Position numbers and translations under genes: made by a program. Of a stretch of 64,000 bases of DNA, positions 49,167 to 56,854 are shown piece by piece; positions within the stretch are counted from its first letter, which is position 1; every line of letters starts with the position of its first letter. Below the pieces are notes generated by a model. It had not been told where the DNA came from, made no database searches, and was given only the letters and a program-made list of their open reading frames with translations. The DNA lies in the NCBI RefSeq assembly GCF_000306785.1, contig NC_017955.1, positions 4,526,001 to 4,590,000 of the forward strand. The letters run 5' to 3'. Source of the stretch: Modestobacter italicus. GTDB taxonomy: Bacteria; Actinomycetota; Actinomycetes; Mycobacteriales; Geodermatophilaceae.

Positions 49167-49648
49167 CCGTGCGCCCGGTGCAGCCGGACGACGTCCCCGC
49201 CGTCGTGGGGCTGGTCCGCGAGCTCGCCGCGTACGAGGAGGCCGAGCACGAGGTGCTGATGACCGCCGATCAGCTGCACGGCGCGCTGTTCGGCGACTCC
49301 CCCGCGCTGTTCGGCCACGTCGCCACCGCCGACGGGTCGCCGGAGGTGGTCGGCGTCGCGCTGTGGTTCCTGACCTTCTCCACCTGGCGCGGCACGCACG
49401 GCATCCACCTGGAGGACCTCTACGTCAGCCCCGGCCACCGCGGGAGCGGGCTGGGCCGGGAGCTGCTGCGCACGCTGGCCCAGGAGTGCGTCGACCGGGG
49501 CTTCGCCCGGCTCGAGTGGTCGGTGCTGGACTGGAACACCCCGTCGATCGAGTTCTACAGAGCAGCCGGTGCCGTGCCGATGGACGGGTGGACGGTCTAC
49601 CGGCTGACCGACGACGCACTGCCCCGCTTCGCCGCCGACCGGCGCTGA
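49163..49648 (+). CDS. GNAT family N-acetyltransferase (spermine/diamine acetyltransferase-like)
   Basis: A 161-residue acetyl-CoA-dependent acyltransferase. The acetyl-CoA loop is LYVSPGHRGSGLGRELLRTL (R-x2-G-x-G, about residues 88-107), after HLED. The C-terminal part LEWSVLDWNTPSIEFYRAAGA matches the diamine/thialysine acetyltransferase (SSAT-like) branch. The GTG overlaps the pssA stop (GTGA), so it is translationally coupled to phospholipid genes, but a role there is not evident. Confidence 0.88.
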   Translation: MTVRPVQPDDVPAVVGLVRELAAYEEAEHEVLMTADQLHGALFGDSPALFGHVATADGSPEVVGVALWFLTFSTWRGTHGIHLEDLYVSPGHRGSGLGRELLRTLAQECVDRGFARLEWSVLDWNTPSIEFYRAAGAVPMDGWTVYRLTDDALPRFAADRR

Positions 49649-49676
49649 CGCACCCCGAGCAGAAGGAGATCCAGGC

Positions 49677-50459
49677 GTGACCACCGAGCGCGGCGAGTCC
49701 CAGTGCTGGCTGACCGACATGGACGGCGTGCTCGTGCACGAGGGCAACGCGCTGCCCGGCGCCGCGGACTTCCTGGCCCGGCTGGTGGAGCGCGAGCGCC
49801 GCTTCCTGGTGCTCACCAACAACTCGATCTTCACCCCGCGGGACCTCGCGGCGCGGCTGGCCCGCAGCGGCCTGGACGTGCCGGAGAGCGCCATCTGGAC
49901 CTCGGCGCTGGCGACGGCGGACTTCCTGGCCTCGCAGCTGCCGGGCGGCTCGGCCTACGTCATCGGTGAGGCCGGGCTGACCACGGCCCTGCACGAGGCG
50001 GGCTACACGCTCACCGACACCGACCCGGACTACGTCGTCCTCGGCGAGACCCGCAACTACTCGTTCGAGGCGATCACCCGGGCGATCCGGCTGGTGGGCG
50101 CGGGCGCGCGGTTCATCGCCACCAACCCCGACGTCACCGGCCCCTCGCCCGAGGGCCCGCTGCCGGCCACCGGGTCGGTCGCGGCGATGATCACCAAGGC
50201 CACCGGCGCCGAGCCCTACTTCGTCGGCAAGCCGAACCCGATGATGTTCCGCAGCGCCATGAACCGGATCGAGGCGCACTCGGAGTCCACCACCATGATC
50301 GGCGACCGGATGGACACCGACGTCGTGGCCGGCATCGAGGCGGGCCTGGACACCATCCTGGTGCTCACCGGCTCGACCCAGGCCACCGACGTCAGCCGCT
50401 TCCCGTTCCGGCCCAGCCGGGTGCTCCCCTCGATCGCCGAGGTCATCGACCTGGTCTAG
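49677..50459 (+). CDS. HAD-superfamily IIA phosphatase (NagD-like)
   Basis: A 260-residue phosphatase. Motif 1 is WLTDMDGVLVHEG (Asp nucleophile and acid, about residues 11-23); motif 2 LVLTNNS; motif 3 Lys in VGKPNPMMF; motif 4 MIGDRMDTD. The C2A cap (about 80-190) identifies subclass IIA, to which NagD and 4-nitrophenyl phosphatases belong. GAAGGAGA precedes the GTG. Substrate is likely a sugar or nucleotide phosphate. Its stop is 4 bp from that of the convergent membrane protein gene. Confidence 0.9.
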   Translation: MTTERGESQCWLTDMDGVLVHEGNALPGAADFLARLVERERRFLVLTNNSIFTPRDLAARLARSGLDVPESAIWTSALATADFLASQLPGGSAYVIGEAGLTTALHEAGYTLTDTDPDYVVLGETRNYSFEAITRAIRLVGAGARFIATNPDVTGPSPEGPLPATGSVAAMITKATGAEPYFVGKPNPMMFRSAMNRIEAHSESTTMIGDRMDTDVVAGIEAGLDTILVLTGSTQATDVSRFPFRPSRVLPSIAEVIDLV

Positions 50460-50463
50460 CCGC

Positions 50464-50994
50464 TCAGCGGCCGAAGAAGGCCAGCCGGGCCTCGGGGGTG
50501 GCCAGCAGGTAGAGCTCCACCGCCACGACCGCGAGCACCGGCAGGCCGATCAGCGGGCGGTCGGCCTGGAACGCCGCGGTGTACCCCACCACCGCGAGCA
50601 GCAGCTGCAGCACGATCACCGGCGCCCGGGCCCACGGCGACACCCGCCACAGCCCGACGGCGCCGGCACCCAGCAGCACGCCCGCCATGCCCACGTAGAC
50701 CACCTCGGCGAGCGCCCGCCCCACGCTGTCCGGCGAGCCGGTCAGGGTGAGGTAGAGCAGCACCAGCGCGAGCAGCGCCGCCGCGGCCGCCTCGACCGCC
50801 ACCACGACGGCGGCCCGGCGGACGGCGACCGGCGCCGTGCCGCCGCGGCCGCTCCGGCTTCGGCGCGGTCGGCTGCGCCGCCCCACCCAGCAGCCCCTCG
50901 GCGCGGGGGCGGCGGCGACCGGGGGTGTCCCCGTCGTCCTTCGAGACCTGGCCTGGCACGGCGCCGAGGCTACGCCGGGACGCTGCCCGCCCAT
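50464..50994 (-). CDS. Hypothetical four-helix membrane protein, N-terminal frame uncertain
   Basis: The C-terminal 115 residues are a clear membrane protein with four helices: AVVVAVEAAAAALLALVLLY, VYVGMAGVLLGAGAVGLW, VIVLQLLLAVVGYTAAF and LPVLAVVAVELYLLA. I do not recognise a family. The N-terminal 55 residues in this frame are an unnatural Arg/Pro/Cys-rich stretch, whereas the next frame, from a GTG at 50959, encodes a normal-looking hydrophilic tail (SKDDGDTPGRRRPRAEGLL). A single-base frameshift near 50840-50860 would join the two. The given start (ATG at 50994) is therefore provisional. Confidence 0.6.
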   Translation of the reverse strand: MGGQRPGVASAPCQARSRRTTGTPPVAAAPAPRGCWVGRRSRPRRSRSGRGGTAPVAVRRAAVVVAVEAAAAALLALVLLYLTLTGSPDSVGRALAEVVYVGMAGVLLGAGAVGLWRVSPWARAPVIVLQLLLAVVGYTAAFQADRPLIGLPVLAVVAVELYLLATPEARLAFFGR

Positions 50995-51024
50995 GCGCCG
51001 TCCGGCTCCCGGTCCGGTGGTCGA

Positions 51025-51030
51025 TATGTT
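51025..51030 (+). promoter_or_regulatory. -10 box of the lipid kinase gene (leaderless)
   Basis: TATGTT followed by 6 nt and the ATG, one of the best -10 hexamers in the window. Confidence 0.6.
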
Positions 51031-51036
51031 GGCGGC

Positions 51037-52002
51037 ATGCGTGCGCTGCTGGTGGCGAACCCGGCGGCGACCACGACCACCCGCAAGGTGCGCGACGTGC
51101 TGGTGCGGGCGCTGTCCACCGAGCTGAAGGTCGAGGTCGCCGAGACCACGCACCGCGGGCACGCCCGTGAGCTGGCCGCCGGTGCCACGGCCGACGGGAT
51201 CGACGTCGTGGTGACCCTGGGCGGCGACGGGACGGTCAACGAGGCGGCGAACGGGCTGCTCGCCGGCGGGCCCGGCCCGCACGTCCCCACCCTCGCGGTC
51301 GTCCCGGGTGGCTCGACCAACGTCTTCTCCCGCGCCCTGGGGCGGTCCCGCGACCCGGTGGAGGCGACCGGCGAGATCCTCGACTCGCTGCGCGCCGGCC
51401 GCACCCGCCTGGTGCCGCTGGGCAACGCCTCGGCCCTCACCGGCGACCCGGGGACGGCGGAGGCCTGGACCGAGCCCCGCTGGTTCGTCTTCGCCGCCGG
51501 CATGGGCTTCGACGCCGACGTCATCTCCCGGGTGGAGGCCCAGCGGGCCCGCGGGCGGCGCTCCACCGGGGCCCTCTACGTCCGTTCCGGGGTCGCGTCG
51601 TTCCTGCTCGGCCGGGACCGGCGGCGTCCCCCGCTGACCCTGACCCGGCCCGGCGAGCCCCCGGTCGACGGGCTGTTCCTGGTGCTGGTGTCCAACGTGA
51701 GCCCGTGGACCTACCTCGGCGCCCGGCCGATCAACCCCAGCCCCGAGGCCTCGCTGGACACCGGGCTCGACGTCTACGCGATGGGCCGGGTCGGGGTGGT
51801 CCGGATGCTGCACCACCTCCGCCAGACCATGGCCGACCGGCCCGACGCGCGCGGCCGCGGCGTGCACCGCTGGCACGACCTCGCCGGGCTCGAGCTGACG
51901 TCGTCCCGGCCGCAGGGCTGGCAGCTCGACGGCGACCACCTGGGCACCGCGACCGGCCTGCGGGTGCGTTCGGTGCCCGACGCCCTGCGGGTCGTCATCT
52001 GA
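51037..52002 (+). CDS. Diacylglycerol/lipid kinase family protein
   Basis: A 321-residue DAGK-catalytic-domain protein. VVTLGGDGTVNEAANGLL (about residues 63-80) is the nucleotide-binding signature, followed by VVPGGSTNVFSRALG. LVLVSNVSPWTYLG and the C-terminal GWQLDGDHLG (the conserved D-G-E/D) complete the family pattern. Members phosphorylate diacylglycerol, sphingosine or other lipids; the substrate is unknown. It lies 3 kb downstream of psd-pssA, in its own transcription unit. A short 6-bp hairpin at 52011-52025 follows the stop. Confidence 0.88.
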   Translation: MRALLVANPAATTTTRKVRDVLVRALSTELKVEVAETTHRGHARELAAGATADGIDVVVTLGGDGTVNEAANGLLAGGPGPHVPTLAVVPGGSTNVFSRALGRSRDPVEATGEILDSLRAGRTRLVPLGNASALTGDPGTAEAWTEPRWFVFAAGMGFDADVISRVEAQRARGRRSTGALYVRSGVASFLLGRDRRRPPLTLTRPGEPPVDGLFLVLVSNVSPWTYLGARPINPSPEASLDTGLDVYAMGRVGVVRMLHHLRQTMADRPDARGRGVHRWHDLAGLELTSSRPQGWQLDGDHLGTATGLRVRSVPDALRVVI

Positions 52003-52086
52003 CGGAGGAACCCCTCCCGGAGGGGCCGGCGGGACGCGCTGTCGCTGACGTCACGCCCGACGAGTGGCGGGCCTCGCACACGCATG

Positions 52087-52156
52087 GTGAGCTTGCTCTC
52101 ACGGAGCCCGGCGAAGGCCGCGACTGCCTTGACAGCGCGGGCTCTCGTGAAAGCAT
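52087..52156 (+). promoter_or_regulatory. whiB1 promoter region with upstream dyad
   Basis: TTGACA (52129-52134), a 16-bp spacer and AAGCAT (52151-52156) make a reasonable sigma-A promoter, giving a leader of about 125 nt. A perfect GTGAG-N6-CTCAC dyad at 52087-52102 lies about 70 bp upstream of the predicted start. It resembles a CRP site but the half-site spacing is 2 bp too long, so the binding protein is unclear. Confidence 0.45.
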
Positions 52157-52289
52157 CACAAGCAAGCAACCTGTCGGTAACACGGCGGGCGGTCGCCGTA
52201 CTACGCGCTGAGCTACCAGCGCGCTGACCTGCGGGGGCGGTCTACGGACCGGCGACCGACATCCTGACGAGATCGAGGAGTACACCGCC

Positions 52290-52541
52290 ATGGACTGGCG
52301 CCACCGCGCGCTCTGCCGCGACGAGGACCCGGAGCTCTTCTTCCCCATCGGGACGACGGGCCCTGCGGTCGTGCAGATCGAGCAGGCCAAGGCCGTGTGC
52401 CGACGCTGCCCGGTCATGCAGTCGTGCCTCGAGTGGGCACTGAGCTCCGGTCAGGACTCGGGGGTGTGGGGCGGTCTGTCCGAGGACGAGCGCCGCGCCC
52501 TCAAGCGCCGCACTGCGCGCACCCGGGTCCGCACCGCCTGA
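52290..52541 (+). CDS. WhiB-family iron-sulfur transcription regulator (WhiB1-like)
   Basis: An 83-residue [4Fe-4S] protein. Four cluster cysteines at residues 9, 37, 40 and 46 (C-x27-C-x2-C-x5-C). GVWGGLSEDERR is the WhiB turn that contacts region 4 of the principal sigma factor, and the basic tail KRRTARTRVRTA binds DNA. Length, spacing and the neighbouring pdtaS gene match whiB1 (Rv3219) of M. tuberculosis, an essential nitric-oxide-responsive regulator. CGAGGAG precedes the ATG. It converges on pdtaS with a shared strong hairpin. Confidence 0.95.
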   Translation: MDWRHRALCRDEDPELFFPIGTTGPAVVQIEQAKAVCRRCPVMQSCLEWALSSGQDSGVWGGLSEDERRALKRRTARTRVRTA

Positions 52542-52599
52542 TCAAGGACCCCTCCCCCTCACCCTTCGCAGCTCAGGGCGAGCCTCCGGAGGGGGCCGA

Positions 52600-52634
52600 C
52601 AGCACGAGCCGTCCCTTCGGGACGGCTCGTGCTG
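52600..52634. terminator. Bidirectional terminator between whiB1 and pdtaS
   Basis: A perfect 15-bp stem (52600-52614 with 52620-52634) and a 5-nt cttcg loop; the left arm starts 58 bp after the whiB1 stop and the right arm ends 3 bp before the pdtaS stop. It can serve both convergent genes. No T tract. Confidence 0.8.
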
Positions 52635-52637
52635 CGT

Positions 52638-54119
52638 TCACCGGCGGGGGCGGCCGGCGCCGGGGATGCTGAGCACCGCCTCGGTGCCCGGTCCCCCGTC
52701 CGCCGGGGCGCCCATCGTCAGCGTGCCGTGCAGCTCGCTGGTGACCAGCGTGCGGACGATCTGCAGCCCCAGCCCGGTGCTCGCCGCCGGGTCGAAGCCC
52801 GGCGGCAGCCCCCGACCGTCGTCCCGGACCCGGACGACGAGGTCGTGCCCGTCCCGCGTGGCCGCCAGGACGACCGTCCCCGGCTCGCCGTCGGGGAAGG
52901 CGTGCTCCGCGGCGTTGTGCAGCAGCTCGGTCACCGCCATCACCAGCGGGGTCGCGGCCGCGGCGGGCAGCTCCCCGAAGGCGCCGTCCCGGGTGATCCG
53001 GGCGGCCGGTCCGACCGACGTCACGTCACCCAGCATCGGCAGCACCTGGTCCAGCACGTCGTCGACCTCGACGACGTCCTCCCTGCTCCCGGCCAGCGTC
53101 TCGTGCACGACCGCGATCGACGCCACCCGGCGCACCGACTCCTCCAGCGCGGCGCGGGCGGCCGGCTCGGTCATCCGCCGGGCCTGCAGCCGCAGCAGCG
53201 CGGCCACGGTCTGCAGGTTGTTCTTCACCCGGTGGTGGATCTCCCGGATGGTCGCGTCCTTGGTCATCAGCGCGCGGTCCCGGCGGCGGACGTCGGTGAC
53301 GTCGCGGACGAGCACCAGCGCGCCCTCCTCGCCGCCCGGGGCCTGCAGCGGCAGGGCGCGCACCAGCATCGTCGCGGCGTCGTTCTCCACGTCCATCGGG
53401 TCGGGGAACCGCCCGGCGACCGCGGCGTTGATGCTCGCGGCCACCGCCTCCCCGGCCACCCGGTCGGCCGAGACGCTGCGGGTGACCTCGGCGAGCGAGG
53501 AGCCGACGACGTCACCGACGACCCCCATCCGGCGGTAGGCCGACAACGCGTTGGGGCTGGCGTAGACGGCCCGCCCGGCGGCGTCGAGGCGCACCAGACC
53601 GTCGCCGACCCGGGGGCTCATCTCCGCGTCGTCGAGCATCCGGGGCGGGAAGGTGCCGGCGGCCACCATCAGCGAGAGGTCCGCGGCGATGTCCAGGTAG
53701 GTGAGCTCCAGCGTGGACGGCGACCGGGTCGCCGCCAGGTTGGTGTCCTTGGCGAGGACGGCGACCACCACGCCGTCGTGCCGCACCGGGATGAACTCGC
53801 GGCGGCGCGGCGCGGCGCCGGACCAGTCCGGGTCGCCCTCGGTGATCGGCCGCCCGGCCTCGTGGGCGGCCACCAGCGGCTCGGCGGCCACCCCGGTCAC
53901 CTCGGTGCCCACCAGGTCGTCGGGCTGGCTGGTGGGGGCGGTGAGCGGCCGGACCTGGGCGACGCACCACCAGGCGGTGCTCTGCAGCGGCACCCAGAGC
54001 GTGAGGTCGGCGAAGGACAGGTCGGCCAGCAGCTGCCAGTCGGCGACCAGCCGCCGGGCGTGGTCGACCTGGGACGGGCTCGCCGACCCGCGGGTCAGAC
54101 GTTCGGACAGGCTGCTCAT
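52638..54119 (-). CDS. pdtaS: Sensor histidine kinase PdtaS-like (GAF-PAS-HisKA_2)
   Basis: A 493-residue soluble kinase. An N-terminal GAF-like domain (about 10-140; VPLQSTAWWCVAQVRP), a PAS domain (about 150-275; VRLDAAGRAVYASPNALSAY) and a HisKA_2 dimerisation box REIHHRVKNNLQTVAALLRL with the phospho-acceptor His (about residue 298) are followed by the HATPase domain with ELLHNAAEHAF, VRDDGRGLPPGF and STGLGLQIV. The order matches PdtaS (Rv3220c), whose partner PdtaR is an RNA-binding antiterminator; no response regulator is adjacent here. It converges on whiB1. Confidence 0.93.
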   Translation of the reverse strand: MSSLSERLTRGSASPSQVDHARRLVADWQLLADLSFADLTLWVPLQSTAWWCVAQVRPLTAPTSQPDDLVGTEVTGVAAEPLVAAHEAGRPITEGDPDWSGAAPRRREFIPVRHDGVVVAVLAKDTNLAATRSPSTLELTYLDIAADLSLMVAAGTFPPRMLDDAEMSPRVGDGLVRLDAAGRAVYASPNALSAYRRMGVVGDVVGSSLAEVTRSVSADRVAGEAVAASINAAVAGRFPDPMDVENDAATMLVRALPLQAPGGEEGALVLVRDVTDVRRRDRALMTKDATIREIHHRVKNNLQTVAALLRLQARRMTEPAARAALEESVRRVASIAVVHETLAGSREDVVEVDDVLDQVLPMLGDVTSVGPAARITRDGAFGELPAAAATPLVMAVTELLHNAAEHAFPDGEPGTVVLAATRDGHDLVVRVRDDGRGLPPGFDPAASTGLGLQIVRTLVTSELHGTLTMGAPADGGPGTEAVLSIPGAGRPRR

Positions 54120-54161
54120 CGTGCAGGGAGCCTAGGCCGCGGCCCCGGCGCGGCCCTCTCC

Positions 54162-54167
54162 TACCCT
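54162..54167 (+). promoter_or_regulatory. -10 box of the GNAT gene (leaderless)
   Basis: TACCCT, then 6 nt and the GTG, identical to the box in front of the cobalamin adenosyltransferase gene. It lies in the divergent gap with pdtaS. Confidence 0.55.
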
Positions 54168-54173
54168 GCCCCG

Positions 54174-54668
54174 GTGACCTCCTCCGCCCTGACCGTCGAG
54201 GCTGCCGACCCGGCCGACTTCGCGCGCATCGCCGAGCTGACCGTGGGCGTCTACACCGGCGAGCACCTCGCCGAGCCCGGCTACGTCCCCCAGCTGGCCG
54301 ACGTCGCGGGCCGGGCGGACCGCGCCGAGCTGCTCGTCGCCCGGGACGGGTCGGGCACGGTGGTGGGCAGCGTCGCGCTGGTGCTGGCCGGCGACTTCGG
54401 GGAGGTCACCGAGTCCGCGGACGAGGCCGCGTTCCGGATGCTCGTCGTCGACCGGTCCCAGCGCGGGCGCGGCATCGGCGAGGCGCTGGTCCGCGCCTGC
54501 CTCGACCGGGCGCGCGCGGCCGGCAAGCACCGGGTGGTGCTCTCCACCGACCCGCGGATGACCGCCGCGCACCGGCTCTACGAGCGGCTCGGCTTCACCC
54601 GGCTGCCGGAGCGCGACTGGACGCCGGTGCCCGGCGTCGACCTGCGGGTCTACTCCCTCGACCTCTGA
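54174..54668 (+). CDS. GNAT family N-acetyltransferase
   Basis: A 164-residue acetyltransferase. FRMLVVDRSQRGRGIGEALV is the acetyl-CoA pyrophosphate loop (Q-R-G-R-G-I-G, about residues 84-103) and AHRLYERLGFTRLPERDW is the conserved C-terminal helix-strand. The start is set by the -10 box only 6 nt upstream. It stands alone between pdtaS and the convergent biotin carrier gene. The acetyl acceptor is unknown. Confidence 0.88.
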   Translation: MTSSALTVEAADPADFARIAELTVGVYTGEHLAEPGYVPQLADVAGRADRAELLVARDGSGTVVGSVALVLAGDFGEVTESADEAAFRMLVVDRSQRGRGIGEALVRACLDRARAAGKHRVVLSTDPRMTAAHRLYERLGFTRLPERDWTPVPGVDLRVYSLDL

Positions 54669-54729
54669 CGGCCCCGTCCGGAGGCTCGCCGCCGAGCTGG
54701 CGAGGGGGTGAGAGGCACGGGGTCCTTCA

Positions 54730-55005
54730 TCAGCCGGGGACGACGGTGGCGATGAGGTCGCCCTCCTGGAGGACCTCGCCCTCGACCACGTGCAGCTCGC
54801 CGATGGTGCCGGCGCGCTCGGTCAGCACCGGGATCTCCATCTTCATCGACTCGAGGATCACCAGCGTGTCACCGGCCGCGACCTCGGTGCCGGGCGACAC
54901 GAGGACCTTCCACACGCTGGAGACCATCTCGGCGTGGATCTCCTCGACCGCCACCGGTGCCTCCTGTCTCGCCAGCTGACCCGCCGGAGCCGACGGTGTG
55001 CTCAT
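54730..55005 (-). CDS. Stand-alone biotin/lipoyl attachment-domain protein (TB7.3-like)
   Basis: A 91-residue protein made of one biotinyl domain. ILESMKMEIPV carries the biotinylated Lys55 in the canonical E-S-M-K-M-E motif. The N-terminal 18 residues are disordered; the rest folds as the usual hammerhead barrel. It matches Rv3221c (TB7.3) in sequence type and location, between pdtaS and the rshA/sigH-type genes. A biotin carboxylase-like gene follows in the upstream direction (50 bp away on the same strand). The enzyme it serves is not established. Confidence 0.93.
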   Translation of the reverse strand: MSTPSAPAGQLARQEAPVAVEEIHAEMVSSVWKVLVSPGTEVAAGDTLVILESMKMEIPVLTERAGTIGELHVVEGEVLQEGDLIATVVPG

Positions 55006-55055
55006 GAAAGCACGGGTCAGGCCGCCGTCCGCGGCGCCGGGCGACCCGGGCCGCG

Positions 55056-56108
55056 TCAGGAGCGGTCCGGGACCAGCGACCCGGCGATCCGCTGCAGCAC
55101 CCCGCAGACGGCCTCGCCGTCGTGCGGCACCCCGGAGTCCGGCAGACCGGTGAGCACCTCGGTGGCCGCGCTGGCCGCCCGGGCGGCGCTCGGCGCCGCG
55201 GCGCTGACCGTGGCCAGCAGCGCGTCGTACCAGCCGTCGAGCCGGTCGCCGGGGTCGTAGCCGCTGACCGCGACGACCTCGGCCCCGAGCAGCGGCCGGC
55301 GGCCGCTGCGCGCCGGGACGTCGGGCAGCCGCCCCGTCACCCGGCCCGCCGTGCCCGGCGGCAGCGTGGAGCGCAGCTGGACGGCGACCGCCGCGCGGGG
55401 CACCGCCGTCTCGACCACCGGGCCCGGGTTCCCGCCGGCCATGCTGCGCAGGGTGAGCTCGACGGCGTCCACGTTGTGCGCCCGCTCGAGCACGGCCATG
55501 TCCAGGGAGAAGCCGGCGGCGACCTCGGCCAGCTCACCGCCCGGGTCGATGCCCACGGTCACCAGCCCGCGCCAGCCCAGCTCGGGGAGGCGGCGGGCGG
55601 CGGCCGGCAGCGGCCCCAGGCCGGCCGGCGGGGTCCAGGAGACCCGCGGTGTCCCGCCCGCCCGGTCCCGCAGCACGGGGGTGACGTGGTGCAGGCCCTC
55701 GGCGGTCACCCAGGCGAGGAAGCCCTGCTCGCTCGCCGGCTCGACGCCGTCGCCGCCGAGGCGCTCGAGGACCTCCGGGTCCTGCCCGACCCAGGTGAGC
55801 CCGGCTTCGGTCACCGCGACGGCCAGGCGCGCGTCGCCGGCCAGTGCCGGGGGGACCGGCAGGACGGCGTCGACCCGGGTCCGCCGCGCGGCCTCCACGA
55901 TCCGCCGCGCGTCCAGGTAGGACTCGGTGGCCGGCGCCGGGCCGAGCAGCACCGACTCGTCGGCCATCCGCACGTGCCGGGCGTCCCGCTCGGACTCCGA
56001 GCACACCGCGACCGACTTCAGGCCGAGCCGGCTGCACGCCCGGATGACCGCGCAGGCCATCGGTCCCCGGCCGGCCACGAGCACGCTCTCCACGGCTGTC
56101 TGGACCAC
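55056..56108 (-). CDS. Degenerate biotin carboxylase-like protein
   Basis: A 350-residue protein with the domain order of biotin carboxylase but shorter than the usual 450. The N-terminal domain is recognisable: VESVLVAGRGPMACAVIRAC, VAVCSESERDARHVRMADES and YLDARRIVEAARRTRVDAVLP. The ATP-grasp centre is largely lost: I find no glycine-rich GGGGKG loop and no HVEVQ-type block, and the E-M-N-x-R-x-Q-V-E-H motif is replaced by LDMAVLERAHNVDAVEL. The C-terminal BC_C-like part survives (VSGYDPGDRLDGWYDALLATV). It is probably not an active ATP-dependent carboxylase. AGGAGG precedes the GTG. It is upstream of the biotin carrier gene on the same strand. Confidence 0.78.
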   Translation of the reverse strand: MVQTAVESVLVAGRGPMACAVIRACSRLGLKSVAVCSESERDARHVRMADESVLLGPAPATESYLDARRIVEAARRTRVDAVLPVPPALAGDARLAVAVTEAGLTWVGQDPEVLERLGGDGVEPASEQGFLAWVTAEGLHHVTPVLRDRAGGTPRVSWTPPAGLGPLPAAARRLPELGWRGLVTVGIDPGGELAEVAAGFSLDMAVLERAHNVDAVELTLRSMAGGNPGPVVETAVPRAAVAVQLRSTLPPGTAGRVTGRLPDVPARSGRRPLLGAEVVAVSGYDPGDRLDGWYDALLATVSAAAPSAARAASAATEVLTGLPDSGVPHDGEAVCGVLQRIAGSLVPDRS

Positions 56109-56299
56109 GTCGTCCTCCTGCCCCGGCTCGCGCCGGTCTCGTCCCCCGTCACCCCCGGTAGCCCACCCGGGGTCCTGCACCACCGCACGTGCCCACACCG
56201 GCCCGTGAGATCCTTGCGCGGTCAGCTTGACCGGTTTCCCGGTGTGCGCACCCCGTACCGGTCCCGGACAACACACCCACGAGGGAGAGGAGGGCAGCG

Positions 56300-56374
56300 A
56301 TGTCCAAGCGTGGACGCAAGCGGCGCGCCCGCAAGAAGAGCGGCGCCAACCACGGCAAGCGCCCCAACGCCTGA
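56300..56374 (+). CDS. 50S ribosomal protein bL37
   Basis: A 24-codon gene whose product starts MSKRGRKRRARKKS and ends NHGKRPNA. Thirteen of 24 residues are Lys or Arg. It matches the tiny actinobacterial large-subunit protein bL37 found in mycobacterial ribosome structures. AGGAGG with a 6-nt spacer gives a very good ribosome binding site, which supports expression. It is divergent from the biotin carboxylase-like gene (191-bp gap, no convincing promoter hexamers picked out) and converges on rsrA. Confidence 0.9.
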   Translation: MSKRGRKRRARKKSGANHGKRPNA

Positions 56375-56445
56375 TGACGGCCCCCCTCGCCCCCCACCGC
56401 TCGCACGATCGCGGTGGGACCCTGCAAGGGGGCCATCAGGGGCCT

Positions 56446-56781
56446 CTAGCGCTCCTGCGGCTCGGTGATCGTCTCGATGCTGGTCCGCTCGACCCGCACC
56501 GAGGTGCCGTCCTCCTCGAAGGAGACGGTCGTCAGCTGGACCTTGATCCGGTCGCGCAGACCCACCGGCGTCGGGTCGCCGCCGCAGCGGCGCCGCACCA
56601 GCGCCTTGAACTCCTGCTCGATGCCGAACTGCCGCAGGCACGGCGAGCAGTCCTCGAGGTGCTCGGCGATGACCTCGCGCCGGGCGTCGTCGGTCTCGTG
56701 GTCGAGGAACTCGAAGACGTGCGAGAGCACGTCGTCGCACGAGGTGATCTCGTCGTGCGACTCGTGAGCGTCGGTGGTCAC
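56446..56781 (-). CDS. rsrA: Zinc-binding redox-sensing anti-sigma factor (RsrA/RshA)
   Basis: Holds the SigR/SigH-type sigma factor inactive in reducing conditions and releases it on disulfide stress. 111 residues. The ZAS motif HLEDCSPC (H-x3-C-x2-C) with the upstream Cys in ITSCDDVLSHVFEFLDHE supplies the zinc ligands and redox thiols; FKALVRRRCGG has another Cys. GAGGAG precedes the GTG chosen; a longer reading adds untypical sequence. It lies 73 bp downstream of sigR, on the same strand, as in Streptomyces and mycobacteria. Confidence 0.94.
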   Translation of the reverse strand: MTTDAHESHDEITSCDDVLSHVFEFLDHETDDARREVIAEHLEDCSPCLRQFGIEQEFKALVRRRCGGDPTPVGLRDRIKVQLTTVSFEEDGTSVRVERTSIETITEPQER

Positions 56782-56854
56782 GACTCCTCCTCGCTGACGC
56801 TCGTCGGCGTCGTGTCCACAGGTGCTGTGCCCACGCATGAGCTCGCAAGCTCGC

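Noticed and set aside
54669-54729. Compound hairpin between the GNAT and biotin carrier genes
   Set aside because: Only 6-7 bp stems with large loops; too weak to list as a terminator.
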